From positions 1 through 64,000 of the forward strand of contig DASXUK010000029.1 in assembly GCA_036504875.1 (NCBI GenBank): DNA of 64,000 nt, given 5' to 3'. The position numbers were made by a program, and so were the translations under genes. Positions 26,998 through 35,022 of the stretch are shown in pieces. The first letter of the stretch is position 1. Each line of letters starts with the position of its first letter. Source of the DNA: JACPFJ01 sp036504875. Its GTDB lineage: Bacteria > Desulfobacterota > Desulfuromonadia > Geobacterales > Pseudopelobacteraceae. The notes under the pieces are model-generated. The model worked only from the letters and a program-made list of their open reading frames with translations, did no database searches and was not told where the DNA came from.

Positions 26998-27852
26998 ATG
27001 ACACAGCCGGAAATCTGGACCACTGTGAAAATCCTCAACTGGACCAAAGACTATCTGGCTAGCAGAGGGATTGAAAATGCCCGTCTGGAGGCGGAGTGGA
27101 TGCTGTGCGCCGCTACCGGGCTAGATCGCGTCGGATTATATCTAAACTTCGAAAAGCCGCTCAGCGACATTGAGCTGGCTGCCTATCGGGCTATGGTTGC
27201 CCGCCGCGCCAAGCGGGAGCCGCTTCAATACATCCTGGGCTCGCAGGAGTTTTATGGCCTGGAGTTCGAGGTCACACCGGATGTGCTGATCCCGCGCCAT
27301 GACACCGAGACGCTGGTAGGGGAGGCGCTGGCGCGGCAACCTGGCGCACAAAGCGTGCTGGATATCGGCACCGGCAGCGGCTGTATTGCAGTAGCGTTGG
27401 CCAAAGAGCTGCCTGCGGCGGCGGTCACGGCAGTTGATATTTCGGAGGCGGCTCTGGTTGTTGCTCAACGGAATGCCGACAAGAACCAAGTCAACATCGA
27501 GTTTTTGTGCGGTTCTTTGTTGCAGCCGGTGGTTGGGCGGCAATTCGATCTAATTGTCTCCAACCCCCCCTATATCCCGCCCTCCGATATCGAAAGGCTG
27601 GAGCCTGAGGTGCGCGATTTTGAGCCGAGAAACGCCCTGGATGGCGGTCCGGATGGACTGGATATCTACCGTTTGCTGATACCGCAGGCTCTGCTTCACC
27701 TGAACCAGGCCGGCTGGCTTTTGGTGGAGGTCGGCATTGGTCAGGCAGCCGCGGTAGCCGAGATATTCCGATCAGCCGGCTACTGCGAACCGATCAAGGC
27801 TGCTGATCCGGGGGGCATCGAGCGGGTGGTGGGTGCCAAGAAGTCGGCTTGA
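26998..27852 (+). CDS. prmC: release factor glutamine N5-methyltransferase
   Basis: 284 residues: an N-terminal helical domain (about 1-80) and a SAM-dependent methyltransferase domain with VLDIGTGSGCIAVALA (motif I) and the NPPY active-site motif VSNPPYIPPSD. PREPLQYILGSQEFYG is a PrmC hallmark. It methylates the GGQ Gln of peptide release factors. It is usually next to prfA, but prfA is not seen here. It follows the peroxiredoxin gene closely and may be co-transcribed. Confidence 0.93.
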   Translation: MTQPEIWTTVKILNWTKDYLASRGIENARLEAEWMLCAATGLDRVGLYLNFEKPLSDIELAAYRAMVARRAKREPLQYILGSQEFYGLEFEVTPDVLIPRHDTETLVGEALARQPGAQSVLDIGTGSGCIAVALAKELPAAAVTAVDISEAALVVAQRNADKNQVNIEFLCGSLLQPVVGRQFDLIVSNPPYIPPSDIERLEPEVRDFEPRNALDGGPDGLDIYRLLIPQALLHLNQAGWLLVEVGIGQAAAVAEIFRSAGYCEPIKAADPGGIERVVGAKKSA

Positions 27853-27872
27853 GTTCAAACCTTCAAAAGCTC

Positions 27873-27983
27873 CTCTCACAGAGCGCACAGAGCTCACGGA
27901 GAAAAGCAAATTCTCATGGGCTTATGATTTAGATTTTCTCTGTGGCTCTGTGAGCTCTAGCGAACGTAGTGAGCGAGTGAGAG
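27873..27983. repeat. intergenic hairpin repeat of tandem CACAGAG-type units
   Basis: CTCTCAC (27873-27879) pairs with GTGAGAG (27977-27983), and an inner arm rich in CACAGAG/GCTCACGGAGAAAA pairs with the TTTTCTCTGTGGCTCTGTGAGC segment at 27934-27956. It fills the gap between prmC and the phosphoribosyltransferase gene. It resembles the shorter palindrome at 23840. Confidence 0.6.
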
Positions 27984-28048
27984 AATGATTGCCTTCCTTT
28001 TTACTTTTGGCTGGACAGATACCTAAATTCACAAGACTTGGGGATATT

Positions 28049-28600
28049 ATGACGATTGAAGAAGTAAACCGGGTTCTGGACGAGGCCGACTTGCTGGTGG
28101 GGGAGGCGGAGGTAAAGACCGCCATCGAACGGGTGGCACAGGAGATCTGCGACCGTCTGGGAAAGTCGAACCCGGTGGTGCTGCCGGTCATGAACGGAGC
28201 GCTGATCTTCTCGGGGCAGCTATTGACCAAACTCATGTTCCCGCTGGAGCTCGAATACATCCATGCTGCCCGCTATGGTCATGCCACCACCGGATCGTAC
28301 CTGGACTGGATCGCTCAACCGACTATTGATCTTGAAGGCAGGACCGTACTGCTTCTGGACGACATCCTCGATGAAGGCATTACATTGGCAGCCATCAGGG
28401 ATTACTGCCTTGAAAAGGGAGCCAAAGAGGTTTTGATGGCGGTGCTGGTGGAAAAGCTGCACCTGCGCAAGGTGACACCCGGCATGCGGGCTGATTTTTC
28501 CGGGCTCGATGTGGGTGATCGCTTCCTGTTTGGCTACGGCCTGGATTACAAGGGCTACTGGCGCAATGCCCCCGGCATCTACGCGGTCAAGGGGCTCTAG
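28049..28600 (+). CDS. hpt: hypoxanthine/guanine-type purine phosphoribosyltransferase
   Basis: 183 residues of the type I PRTase fold. The PRPP-binding loop is TVLLLDDILDEGITL (about residue 110), and the VVLPVMNGALIFSGQL loop is present. It converts hypoxanthine or guanine to the nucleotide with PRPP in the cytoplasm. The start at 28049 lies after GGGGAT; an open frame 20 codons upstream overlaps the repeat and is not credible. A purine-type permease gene follows, which fits a salvage unit. The stop lies inside the left arm of a palindromic element. Confidence 0.88.
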   Translation: MTIEEVNRVLDEADLLVGEAEVKTAIERVAQEICDRLGKSNPVVLPVMNGALIFSGQLLTKLMFPLELEYIHAARYGHATTGSYLDWIAQPTIDLEGRTVLLLDDILDEGITLAAIRDYCLEKGAKEVLMAVLVEKLHLRKVTPGMRADFSGLDVGDRFLFGYGLDYKGYWRNAPGIYAVKGL

Positions 28601-28764
28601 GAGCCTGTCGGACTTAGGAAGAAGCTACTGTGAAAACGGTAGGTCGGTCCATATTTCCGTAAATTTTCAACAAATAGGTCCACTATTCGCTCTCAAATTT
28701 CCGAAAATCTGTCCTCGCCCTACCATTTTCTCGCTACGATTCCCTAAGTCCGAGAGGCTCCTAG
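28597..28764. repeat. 168-bp palindromic (MITE/REP-like) element between hpt and the permease gene
   Basis: The 22-base left arm (28597-28618, CTAGGAGCCTGTCGGACTTA..) matches the reverse complement of the right arm (28743-28764) with one mismatch. Further in, imperfect inverted copies continue (CGGTAGG near 28640 and CCTACC near 28718), so the whole element can fold into one long hairpin. It includes the hpt stop codon and ends directly before the permease ATG. No coding capacity is seen. Confidence 0.75.
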
Positions 28765-30066
28765 ATGAAACAGTTCTTCCAGTTTGAACACTACAAGACC
28801 AGTTATCGCCAGGAGACCCTGGCCGGGATAACAACCTTCCTGACCATGGCCTACATCATCATTGTCAATCCGGCCATTCTCGCGAATGCCGGAATGCCCC
28901 GCGAACCCCAGGTCACCGCCACGATCCTGGCGGCGGTGATCGGCACGGTTATCATGGCCCTGTGGGCGCGGCGACCATTCGCCATTGCGCCGTACATGAG
29001 CGAGAACGCCTTTGTCGCCTTTGTGGTGGTCAAGGGCATGGGCTATACCTGGCAGACGGCGCTGGGGGCGGTCTTCATCGCCGGTGTCTTATTCACTGTG
29101 CTTACGATCTTCAAGGTGCGCAGTTGGCTGGCCGTGGCAATACCGATGTCGCTCAAGGCGAGCTTTGCGGTGGGGATCGGTCTGTTTCTGACTTTTATCG
29201 GCCTGAACGAGACCGGCCTGGTTGTTTTGGGGGTGGCGGGCGCGCCGGTCAAGCTGGGTAACCTGGCCCAACCGCCGGTGCTATTGGCCCTGGCCGGCCT
29301 GACCCTGGTGGTGGTGCTGCTGGCCCGCAGGATCCACGGTGCCCTGATGATCGGGATCGTGGCCACCACCCTGGCGTCCATCGCCATGGGTATCACTCCG
29401 CTGCCGGAGCGCATCGTGAGCCTGCCGCCGGCGCTGACTCCGATTTTACTCAAGCTGGATATTTCCGGTGCCCTTGATATTCATTTCCTGCCGGTGGTGA
29501 TGGTGATCTTCATCATGGCTTTCCTTGATACCATCGGCACCCTGCTGGGGCTTTCGATGCGGGCCGATCTGCTGGATGAGCACGGCAACCTGCCGGAGAT
29601 CGAGCGCCCCATGCTGGCCGATGCGTTGGCAACCATGGTGGCCCCGCTCCTGGGAACCACCACCACCGGTGCCTATATCGAATCGGCCGCCGGCATCGAA
29701 GAGGGTGGCCGCACCGGTTTCTCAGCCCTGGTGGTGGCGGCATTCTTCGCCCTGTCGCTGTTCCTGGCACCGCTGTTCACCATTGTGCCGCCCCACGCCT
29801 ACGGTATTGCATTGATAGTAATCGGCTCGTTCATGATCCGCCCGGTCACCCACATCAATTTCGACGACCTGACCGAGCTGATCCCCGCCTTTCTGACCAT
29901 TGTATTGATGATATTCACCTACAACATCGGGGTTGGCATGACCAGTGGTCTGATCATGTATCCCTTGCTGAAACTCTTTACCGGCCGACACCGTGAGGTG
30001 TCAGCCGGTATGTGGGTGCTGGCGGCACTGTCGGTGGTGTTTTTTGTGTTTCTTCCTAAAATGTGA
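28765..30066 (+). CDS. NCS2/AzgA-like purine permease
   Basis: 433 residues with about 12 to 14 hydrophobic helices. Motifs of the AzgA subgroup are visible: ETLAGITTFLTMAYIIIVNPAIL at the N-terminus, APYMSENAFVAF, FVMVIFIMAFLDTIGTLLGL-like helix and TTTTGAYIESAAGIEEGGRTG. It is a proton symporter of adenine/guanine/hypoxanthine type by family. The substrate fits the neighbouring purine phosphoribosyltransferase. No clear ribosome site is visible because the palindrome abuts the ATG; GAGAGGCTCCTAG is the only purine-rich stretch. Confidence 0.9.
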   Translation: MKQFFQFEHYKTSYRQETLAGITTFLTMAYIIIVNPAILANAGMPREPQVTATILAAVIGTVIMALWARRPFAIAPYMSENAFVAFVVVKGMGYTWQTALGAVFIAGVLFTVLTIFKVRSWLAVAIPMSLKASFAVGIGLFLTFIGLNETGLVVLGVAGAPVKLGNLAQPPVLLALAGLTLVVVLLARRIHGALMIGIVATTLASIAMGITPLPERIVSLPPALTPILLKLDISGALDIHFLPVVMVIFIMAFLDTIGTLLGLSMRADLLDEHGNLPEIERPMLADALATMVAPLLGTTTTGAYIESAAGIEEGGRTGFSALVVAAFFALSLFLAPLFTIVPPHAYGIALIVIGSFMIRPVTHINFDDLTELIPAFLTIVLMIFTYNIGVGMTSGLIMYPLLKLFTGRHREVSAGMWVLAALSVVFFVFLPKM

Positions 30067-30159
30067 TGGTGATTGGGTGTTGGGGTTGGTTACAATTAGA
30101 TCTTTTTGTTCTAAATTCTCTGTTTACTTTGGCTAATCGATAAGATCGAGGCCTTAATT

Positions 30160-30198
30160 GGGACATCCCTCTTTCTAACAAAAACTGGGGAGTGTCCC
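30160..30198. repeat. REP-like inverted repeat
   Basis: GGGACATCCC (30160-30169) and GGGAGTGTCCC (30188-30198) form an imperfect hairpin, followed by two TTTTCTCC units. This resembles the REP sequences linked to single-strand (Y1/TnpA-REP) transposases, but no such transposase is present here. Confidence 0.4.
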
Positions 30199-30515
30199 TA
30201 TTTTCTCCTATTTTCTCCTCCTTAGCCCCTCCGGAATCTTGAATCACGTTTCCAGCTTTATTGCCGCACATCCTCTAAAATCTATTTCCAAGCCTTGGTT
30301 TATTAGATTAACTTTTTCTTGTCAATCAAACAAAATTCCCGGTTTTGCAAGTTTTTTAGACTGTAAAATCCCATTGAAGAAAAAGGTCAATAAAGAATGT
30401 GGAATGAAAGTCGAGGTGTGAGCAGGAGGAGGTATTAAGATGAGTAAAAAATAATTCAGAAGTGGTGGTGATGAGGCCGAAATGAGGTTTGCCTCGTTTT
30501 TGATTATTTCAATGC

Positions 30516-30557
30516 TTGCAAATCAATAAGCTGAAATATATACTTCAAATATATATT
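30516..30557 (+). promoter_or_regulatory. vapBC promoter and probable operator
   Basis: TTGCAA (30516-30521) and TATACT (30539-30544) are 17 bases apart, 29 bases upstream of the antitoxin ATG. Two AATATATA copies (30535-30542 and 30548-30555), five bases apart, overlap and follow the -10 box and could bind the VapBC complex for autorepression. Confidence 0.5.
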
Positions 30558-30572
30558 ATGCGGAGGTGGACC

Positions 30573-30800
30573 ATGAAAACGGCAAAGATCTTTCAAAATG
30601 GGCAAAGCCAAGCAGTCAGGTTGCCCAAAGAGTTTCGCTTTGATGACAGCGAAGTATTCATTAAAAAGACCGGTAACGTTGTGCAGTTGATTCCTCGTAC
30701 TGATTCATGGAATTCCCTCTTTGGAAGTCTAAAAAAGTTTTCACGCGATTTCATGGGTGATCGCGTACAGCCAGAGCTGGACAAGCGGGAGAGTTTCTGA
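30573..30800 (+). CDS. vapB: VapB-type antitoxin (AbrB/SpoVT fold)
   Basis: 75 residues. The N-terminal swapped-hairpin DNA-binding domain reads AKIFQNGQSQAVRLPKEFRF, the VapB/MazE signature. The C-terminal half (SWNSLFGSLKKF) is expected to cover the toxin. GGAGG lies six bases before the ATG at 30573. It overlaps the vapC start by one base (TGATG), so the two are translationally coupled. It should neutralise VapC and repress its own promoter. Confidence 0.9.
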   Translation: MKTAKIFQNGQSQAVRLPKEFRFDDSEVFIKKTGNVVQLIPRTDSWNSLFGSLKKFSRDFMGDRVQPELDKRESF

Positions 30801-31201
30801 TGAAACTGATGCTCGACACAAATATCTGCATTTACATCATCAAACAACAGCCGGCTAACGTGCTAAAGCGTTTTCTCGAGTACCAGATTGGCGATATCGG
30901 CATTTCTTCTATTACTCTTTCAGAGTTACGGTATGGAGTTGCCAAGAGTACGCATAAAGAGAAAAATACCAAAGCCCTGGATGAGTTTATTACACCTTTG
31001 GAAGTTGTCTCCTTTGACGAAGAGGCGGCTCTTGTTTACGGCGATATTCGAGCGACACTTGAAAAGGTTGGCACACCAATTGGCGCTATGGATATGTTGA
31101 TTGCAGCTCACGCCGTTTCGCTAGGAATACCCCTGGTTACTAATAATGCCCGAGAATTCAAGCGTATCCCCGCCCTTAACATTATCGATTGGCTGGCCTA
31201 G
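30800..31201 (+). CDS. vapC: VapC PIN-domain ribonuclease toxin
   Basis: 133 residues, a complete PIN domain. The acidic metal-binding residues are seen in MLDTNICIYI (D6), LSELRYG, AMDMLIAAHA and the C-terminal VTNNAREFKRI. VapC toxins cut RNA, often initiator tRNA. Paired with vapB in AT-rich DNA downstream of a repeat-rich gap, it looks like an acquired module. Intact and likely active when free. Confidence 0.92.
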   Translation: MKLMLDTNICIYIIKQQPANVLKRFLEYQIGDIGISSITLSELRYGVAKSTHKEKNTKALDEFITPLEVVSFDEEAALVYGDIRATLEKVGTPIGAMDMLIAAHAVSLGIPLVTNNAREFKRIPALNIIDWLA

Positions 31202-31224
31202 CTTTTCGATGTCAATCAAGTACG

Positions 31225-31686
31225 TTACTTGCTTAAAAACTCCAGCACTTCGGCCGGATGCAGCTCTGCTTTAGCGACCTTGGTCCAATGCTTCTTCACA
31301 ATCCCGTCGGGCCCCACAATCACTGTGGAGCGGATCGTGCCGGTGGTTTTCTTGCCGCACATGACCTTTTCGCCGTAGGCCTGGTAGGCCTGCATCATGG
31401 CGTTATCCGGGTCGGACAGCAGTACGAAGGGCAGGTTGTGGTTGGTGATGAATTTGCCGTGGGAGCCGAGACTGTCTTTGCTGATCCCGAAAAGCACCAC
31501 ACCGCGCTTCAGCAATTCGCTATAGCTGTCCCGAAAGCCGCAGGCCTCCTTGGTGCAGCCGGGTGTACTGTCCTTGGGATAAAAGTAGATCACCACTGTC
31601 TTGCCCAGATAATCCTGCAAAGCATGTTGTTGCCCATCGCTTCCTTCCAGTGAAAAACCGGGTGCTTTTTTACCTTCCAATGACAT
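31225..31686 (-). CDS. bcp: thioredoxin-dependent thiol peroxidase (Bcp/PrxQ)
   Basis: 153 residues. The peroxidatic Cys is in TPGCTKEACGF (C44) with the resolving Cys five residues on (C49), the PrxQ pattern. It reduces hydroperoxides with thioredoxin in the cytoplasm. The ATG at 31686 has GGAAGGAG upstream; the longer frame from 31728 lacks one. It faces vapC tail to tail with a 23-base gap. Confidence 0.93.
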   Translation of the reverse strand: MSLEGKKAPGFSLEGSDGQQHALQDYLGKTVVIYFYPKDSTPGCTKEACGFRDSYSELLKRGVVLFGISKDSLGSHGKFITNHNLPFVLLSDPDNAMMQAYQAYGEKVMCGKKTTGTIRSTVIVGPDGIVKKHWTKVAKAELHPAEVLEFLSK

Positions 31687-31791
31687 GCTGTTCTCCTTCC
31701 TTTGCTTAATCGGACAAATTTGGTCCAATTTAGCATTTCGTTCTCAAAGATCAACCATTAAGTAGGGACTTTATGATAAAAGAAAGGATTA

Positions 31792-31805
31792 TTGATCTTG
31801 GTCAA
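31792..31805 (+). promoter_or_regulatory. FNR/CRP-family binding site upstream of the nitrite reductase operon
   Basis: TTGATCTTGGTCAA is a near-perfect match to the FNR consensus TTGAT-N4-ATCAA (one mismatch). Its centre lies about 54 bases upstream of the ferredoxin ATG at 31852. An FNR/Dnr/HcpR-type activator could switch on the ferredoxin and octaheme nitrite reductase genes under low oxygen or nitrogen oxides. Confidence 0.6.
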
Positions 31806-31851
31806 ATCTTTTAATTTCATTTTGCAAGAAAAACAGGGCGAGGAATATTGC

Positions 31852-32205
31852 ATGAACATCACTCGTAAAGACTTCTTTAGAAAAAGCCTGTTCTCGGTAG
31901 GTGAGGCGGTCAGCGCAGTTAGGGATGCCTTGAGTGCACCGGCTGCTGAACCGCTCCATGATCAACCGGAAGAAGAATTTGTCCCGCTTGTTAGGGATGA
32001 CCAGGTGGCGGTTGCCCGTAACGAGCACTGCCTGGCAAGAAATTGCGGCTGTTTTGCCTGCTTCGAACGTTGCGAGCCCAAGGCTATTCTGGTGGTGATG
32101 GGGGAGGGGATTAGGATCGACGCAACCCGTTGCACCGGTTGCGGCACCTGCGAGTATATCTGTCCCTCAATGCCCAAGGCTGTTGGCCTGGAACTGCATA
32201 AGTAA
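31852..32205 (+). CDS. 4Fe-4S dicluster ferredoxin-like protein
   Basis: 117 residues with two Cys clusters: C-x5-C-x1-C-x2-C-x3-C type (CLARNCGCFACFERC) and a classical CTGCGTCEYICP. The N-terminus RKDFFRKSLFSVGEA resembles the start of NapF/NrfC-like proteins, but there is no hydrophobic core for export, so a cytoplasmic place is likely. GAGG lies before the ATG at 31852. It sits 45 bases upstream of the octaheme nitrite reductase gene and may be an electron carrier or a maturation factor for it. The exact role is unknown. Confidence 0.75.
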   Translation: MNITRKDFFRKSLFSVGEAVSAVRDALSAPAAEPLHDQPEEEFVPLVRDDQVAVARNEHCLARNCGCFACFERCEPKAILVVMGEGIRIDATRCTGCGTCEYICPSMPKAVGLELHK

Positions 32206-32250
32206 AATTTCTGCACTTGCATGATTTGTAACAATCAAAGGAGGATGATT

Positions 32251-33888
32251 ATGAAGGAGAAAAGTCTGGTTTTTGCGGCTATTGCTGTTGGGGCGGCTTG
32301 CCTGCTGTCAATTCCCGCCTTGACTACCGCCGCCAAGAGTGCCCCGGCTGTCAAAGCGCTTAAAAACGACGGACGGGCCAAGTGCTATGAATGCCATGAG
32401 GAGATCAAGGCGCTCAAGGAAGGATCAAAGCATGCCGCTTTGTCTTGTAAATCATGCCATGACAAGCTCGATGCGCATATGAACGACCCGGAAAAGAACC
32501 GGCCGGTCACGCTGATTGATCAGGCTCTGTGCGGCAAGTGTCACAAGGACCAGTACGACAGCTTCTATAAGGTTAATTACGAGGCGGCAGCCCGCAAGGA
32601 AAAAGGGGCTCCCACCGGACGTTCGCCGCTGCAGGACAAACTCCTGGCCCCTTACGGCTTTACCTTTGAACATAACGAACCGCGCGGCCACGCCTTCATG
32701 GTCATTGATCAGTTTGTGGTGGACCGCTTTCAGGGCGGCCGCTTTCAGTTCAAGAATGGCTGGCAGGGTGCCAGTGCCACCGGCAAAACCTGGGATGTCC
32801 TGACTGACAAGGTTGAAGGCAACAAGGAGTGGAAGCCGCTCTCGCAAAGCGCCATGGCCGGGAATCCGACCTGCATCCAATGCAAGACCTCCGACCATAT
32901 CCTCAAGTGGAAATTTCTGGGGGACAAGGATCCCAAGGCCAAGTGGAGCCGCGAGTCCAACATCGTCGAGGTGGCCAAGGACACCCATAACCCGGTCGGC
33001 TGCATCCATTGCCACGACCCGCATGGCGCCCAGGCCCGTATCGTCCGTGACGAGCTGATCAATCAGATCGACAAGGGCAACAAGATGTTTGCGGGCAAGG
33101 ATGGCAAGACCGATCTGAAGGTGATCAGTTTTCGGGATGGTTTCCGCAAGATCGGGATCATGAAGAAGAGCGACTCGCGCATGCTATGCGCCCAGTGCCA
33201 TGTGGAGTATGCCTGCGGCAAGGGTTACGAGTTCGGCAGCGCCAAGGGGATCGGTTATGACGATCCGCGCACCAACCATATGCCGCTCAAGCAGGTCAAG
33301 CAGCTCCTGGAACACTACCGGCAGCTCAATTTCTTCGACTTCAAGCACGAGGTCACCGGTGCCCAACTGGTCAAACTGCAGCACCCCGAGGCAGAGACCT
33401 ATTCCGGTAGCATCCACGACAAGGCCGGGGTTACCTGCTCGGACTGTCATATGCCCAAGCAGAAGGGTAAAAACGGCAAAATGTTTTCAACACATGGCGT
33501 GGTGCGCCCAAAAAACCACATCAAAGAATCTTGCCTCGGCTGCCATCCCAAGGATTCTGTCGAGAAAAAGCAGTATGAGATGGAGTCGGCCCAGAACTAT
33601 GTGCGCGGCAAAATGCGCAAGGCTGAATACTGGCTGGGGCAGTTGATTGATTCCTATGCCGCTGCCCAGCGCCTGGGGGTTGCGCCGACCATACTGGATC
33701 AGGCCCGCGCCAAGCATGAAGAGGCCCATGTGTTGTGGGAATGGTGGACCGCCGAGAATTCGGACGGCTTCCATAACCCTGACCTGGCCCGCGACAGCCT
33801 GACCGCATCGATCACCGCCTCCAAAACGGGAGTCAAGCTGTTGAATGATGCCATGACAGTGGTCAAGAAGGAAGAGACGAAGAAGTAG
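32251..33888 (+). CDS. octaheme cytochrome c nitrite reductase (ONR/TvNiR type)
   Basis: 545 residues with a signal peptide (about 1-28). Eight heme motifs are seen: seven CxxCH (C45, C66, C94, C251, C313, C396, C428) and one CxxCK (C208-K212) in fourth place, which marks the catalytic heme. The NrfA-like VEY is followed by A-C (Y320, C322), matching the Tyr-Cys crosslink pair of the Thioalkalivibrio octaheme enzyme. LQHPE and the DFKHE region carry active-site His. It reduces nitrite to ammonia in the periplasm. Pentaheme NrfA would have only five motifs. AAAGGAGG precedes the ATG at 32251. A terminator follows. Confidence 0.9.
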   Translation: MKEKSLVFAAIAVGAACLLSIPALTTAAKSAPAVKALKNDGRAKCYECHEEIKALKEGSKHAALSCKSCHDKLDAHMNDPEKNRPVTLIDQALCGKCHKDQYDSFYKVNYEAAARKEKGAPTGRSPLQDKLLAPYGFTFEHNEPRGHAFMVIDQFVVDRFQGGRFQFKNGWQGASATGKTWDVLTDKVEGNKEWKPLSQSAMAGNPTCIQCKTSDHILKWKFLGDKDPKAKWSRESNIVEVAKDTHNPVGCIHCHDPHGAQARIVRDELINQIDKGNKMFAGKDGKTDLKVISFRDGFRKIGIMKKSDSRMLCAQCHVEYACGKGYEFGSAKGIGYDDPRTNHMPLKQVKQLLEHYRQLNFFDFKHEVTGAQLVKLQHPEAETYSGSIHDKAGVTCSDCHMPKQKGKNGKMFSTHGVVRPKNHIKESCLGCHPKDSVEKKQYEMESAQNYVRGKMRKAEYWLGQLIDSYAAAQRLGVAPTILDQARAKHEEAHVLWEWWTAENSDGFHNPDLARDSLTASITASKTGVKLLNDAMTVVKKEETKK

Positions 33889-33913
33889 AATAAATTTCCA
33901 GATTGTTTGCGCT

Positions 33914-33945
33914 AAGCCCTGTTCCGAAAGGAATGGGGCTTTTTT
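33914..33945 (+). terminator. rho-independent terminator after the nitrite reductase gene
   Basis: AAGCCC-TG-TTCC pairs with GGAA-TG-GGGCTT around a GAAA loop, followed by six T. It lies 26 bases after the stop codon. Confidence 0.88.
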
Positions 33946-34065
33946 CGCAGGAGCTGAATATAGACAATCATGTCATTCCTGCTACAATGCAGGCAATTGA
34001 ATCTATTTCCCCAGTTCCAGCCGTTATATTGGCTGATTTAAGATTGCATTTAAACAGGAGGTTTT

Positions 34066-35022
34066 ATGCGAGCCATTTTATCTGTTTCCACTCTGGTTCT
34101 GTTGGCGCTCCTCTCCGGCTGCGCTTTTAATATGCCGCTGATACCGCCTCCCCAGCCTTTGCAGGAACAGGTGCTGGAAGGGGAGGGGCATAAGAAAATT
34201 CTGCTCCTGGATATCAGCGGGACTATCTCGGAGGAGGAGAAAGCGGGCGGACTTTTAGGGCGCTCATCTTCTTCCATGGTATCGGTGATCCGTGAATCGC
34301 TCCACAAGGCCGAGAAGGACGAGGATCTGGCCGGCATTATTCTGCGGATCAACTCCCCCGGCGGGACTGTGACTGCCAGCGATATCATCCACCACGATCT
34401 CCTGGAATTCAAAAAGCGCAAAAAGGTGCCGGTTCTGGCCTGCATCATGAGCGTTGGCGCCTCAGGCGGTTATTATGTGGCGGCGGCGGCCGATGAGATC
34501 GTGGCCCATCCGACCGCCATTACCGGATCGATCGGCGTGATCATGATGAAGTTCAATGTCGAAGGGTTGTTGGGCAAGATCGGCGTGGAGGAGCAGACTG
34601 TAAAGTCGGGAGATAAAAAGGACATCCTGTCTCCTTTCCGCAAGGCCACCCCCGAGGAGGTCAAGCTGGCCCAGGAGATAATTGATCAGCTTTATGGTCG
34701 TTTTATGGACATAGCCCTGGCGCGGCCTGGCAACAAGCTGTCGCGGGATGAGTTGCGCAAGTTGGCCGATGGCCGGATCTACACCGCCGGGCAGGCCTTG
34801 GAGGCCAGGCTGATTGATCGGATCGGATATCTGGATGATGTCATTGCTACCATCCGGAAGCAGGCCGGTGACGACAAGGCGCGGGTAGTGAGCTACTACC
34901 GTCCCGGCAACTACAAGGGCAGCATCTATGCCGGAGCGGGTGAAAGAGATGGTCTGGTGGATACGCTGAGCGGATTTAGCAGCTTTTCAGGCGGAAGTTT
35001 CATGTATCTTTGGCGACCATAA
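34066..35022 (+). CDS. sppA: signal peptide peptidase SppA (S49 family), lipoprotein-like N-terminus
   Basis: 318 residues. The N-terminus is a lipoprotein signal with lipobox LLSGC (C19), instead of the usual transmembrane anchor. The S49 core has RINSPGGTVTASD, the nucleophile Ser in SVGASGGYYVAAAADEI (about residue 132) and the following HPTAITGSIGV. It degrades signal peptides or membrane protein remnants at the inner membrane, periplasmic side. AGGAGG before the ATG is strong. Its 3' end overlaps the convergent amidotransferase gene by 23 bases. Confidence 0.88.
   Translation: MRAILSVSTLVLLALLSGCAFNMPLIPPPQPLQEQVLEGEGHKKILLLDISGTISEEEKAGGLLGRSSSSMVSVIRESLHKAEKDEDLAGIILRINSPGGTVTASDIIHHDLLEFKKRKKVPVLACIMSVGASGGYYVAAAADEIVAHPTAITGSIGVIMMKFNVEGLLGKIGVEEQTVKSGDKKDILSPFRKATPEEVKLAQEIIDQLYGRFMDIALARPGNKLSRDELRKLADGRIYTAGQALEARLIDRIGYLDDVIATIRKQAGDDKARVVSYYRPGNYKGSIYAGAGERDGLVDTLSGFSSFSGGSFMYLWRP

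Larger units (their letters stand above)
30067..30572. other. AT-rich intergenic stretch before vapBC
   Basis: About 500 bases without a supported gene. It holds a GGGACATCCC/GGGAGTGTCCC inverted repeat (30160-30198) followed by TTTTCTCC copies, a five-codon mini-frame with an excellent ribosome site (30440), a GAGGC/GCCTC hairpin with T-run at about 30471-30500, and the vapBC promoter. Base composition is lower in G+C than the neighbouring genes. Confidence 0.5.
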
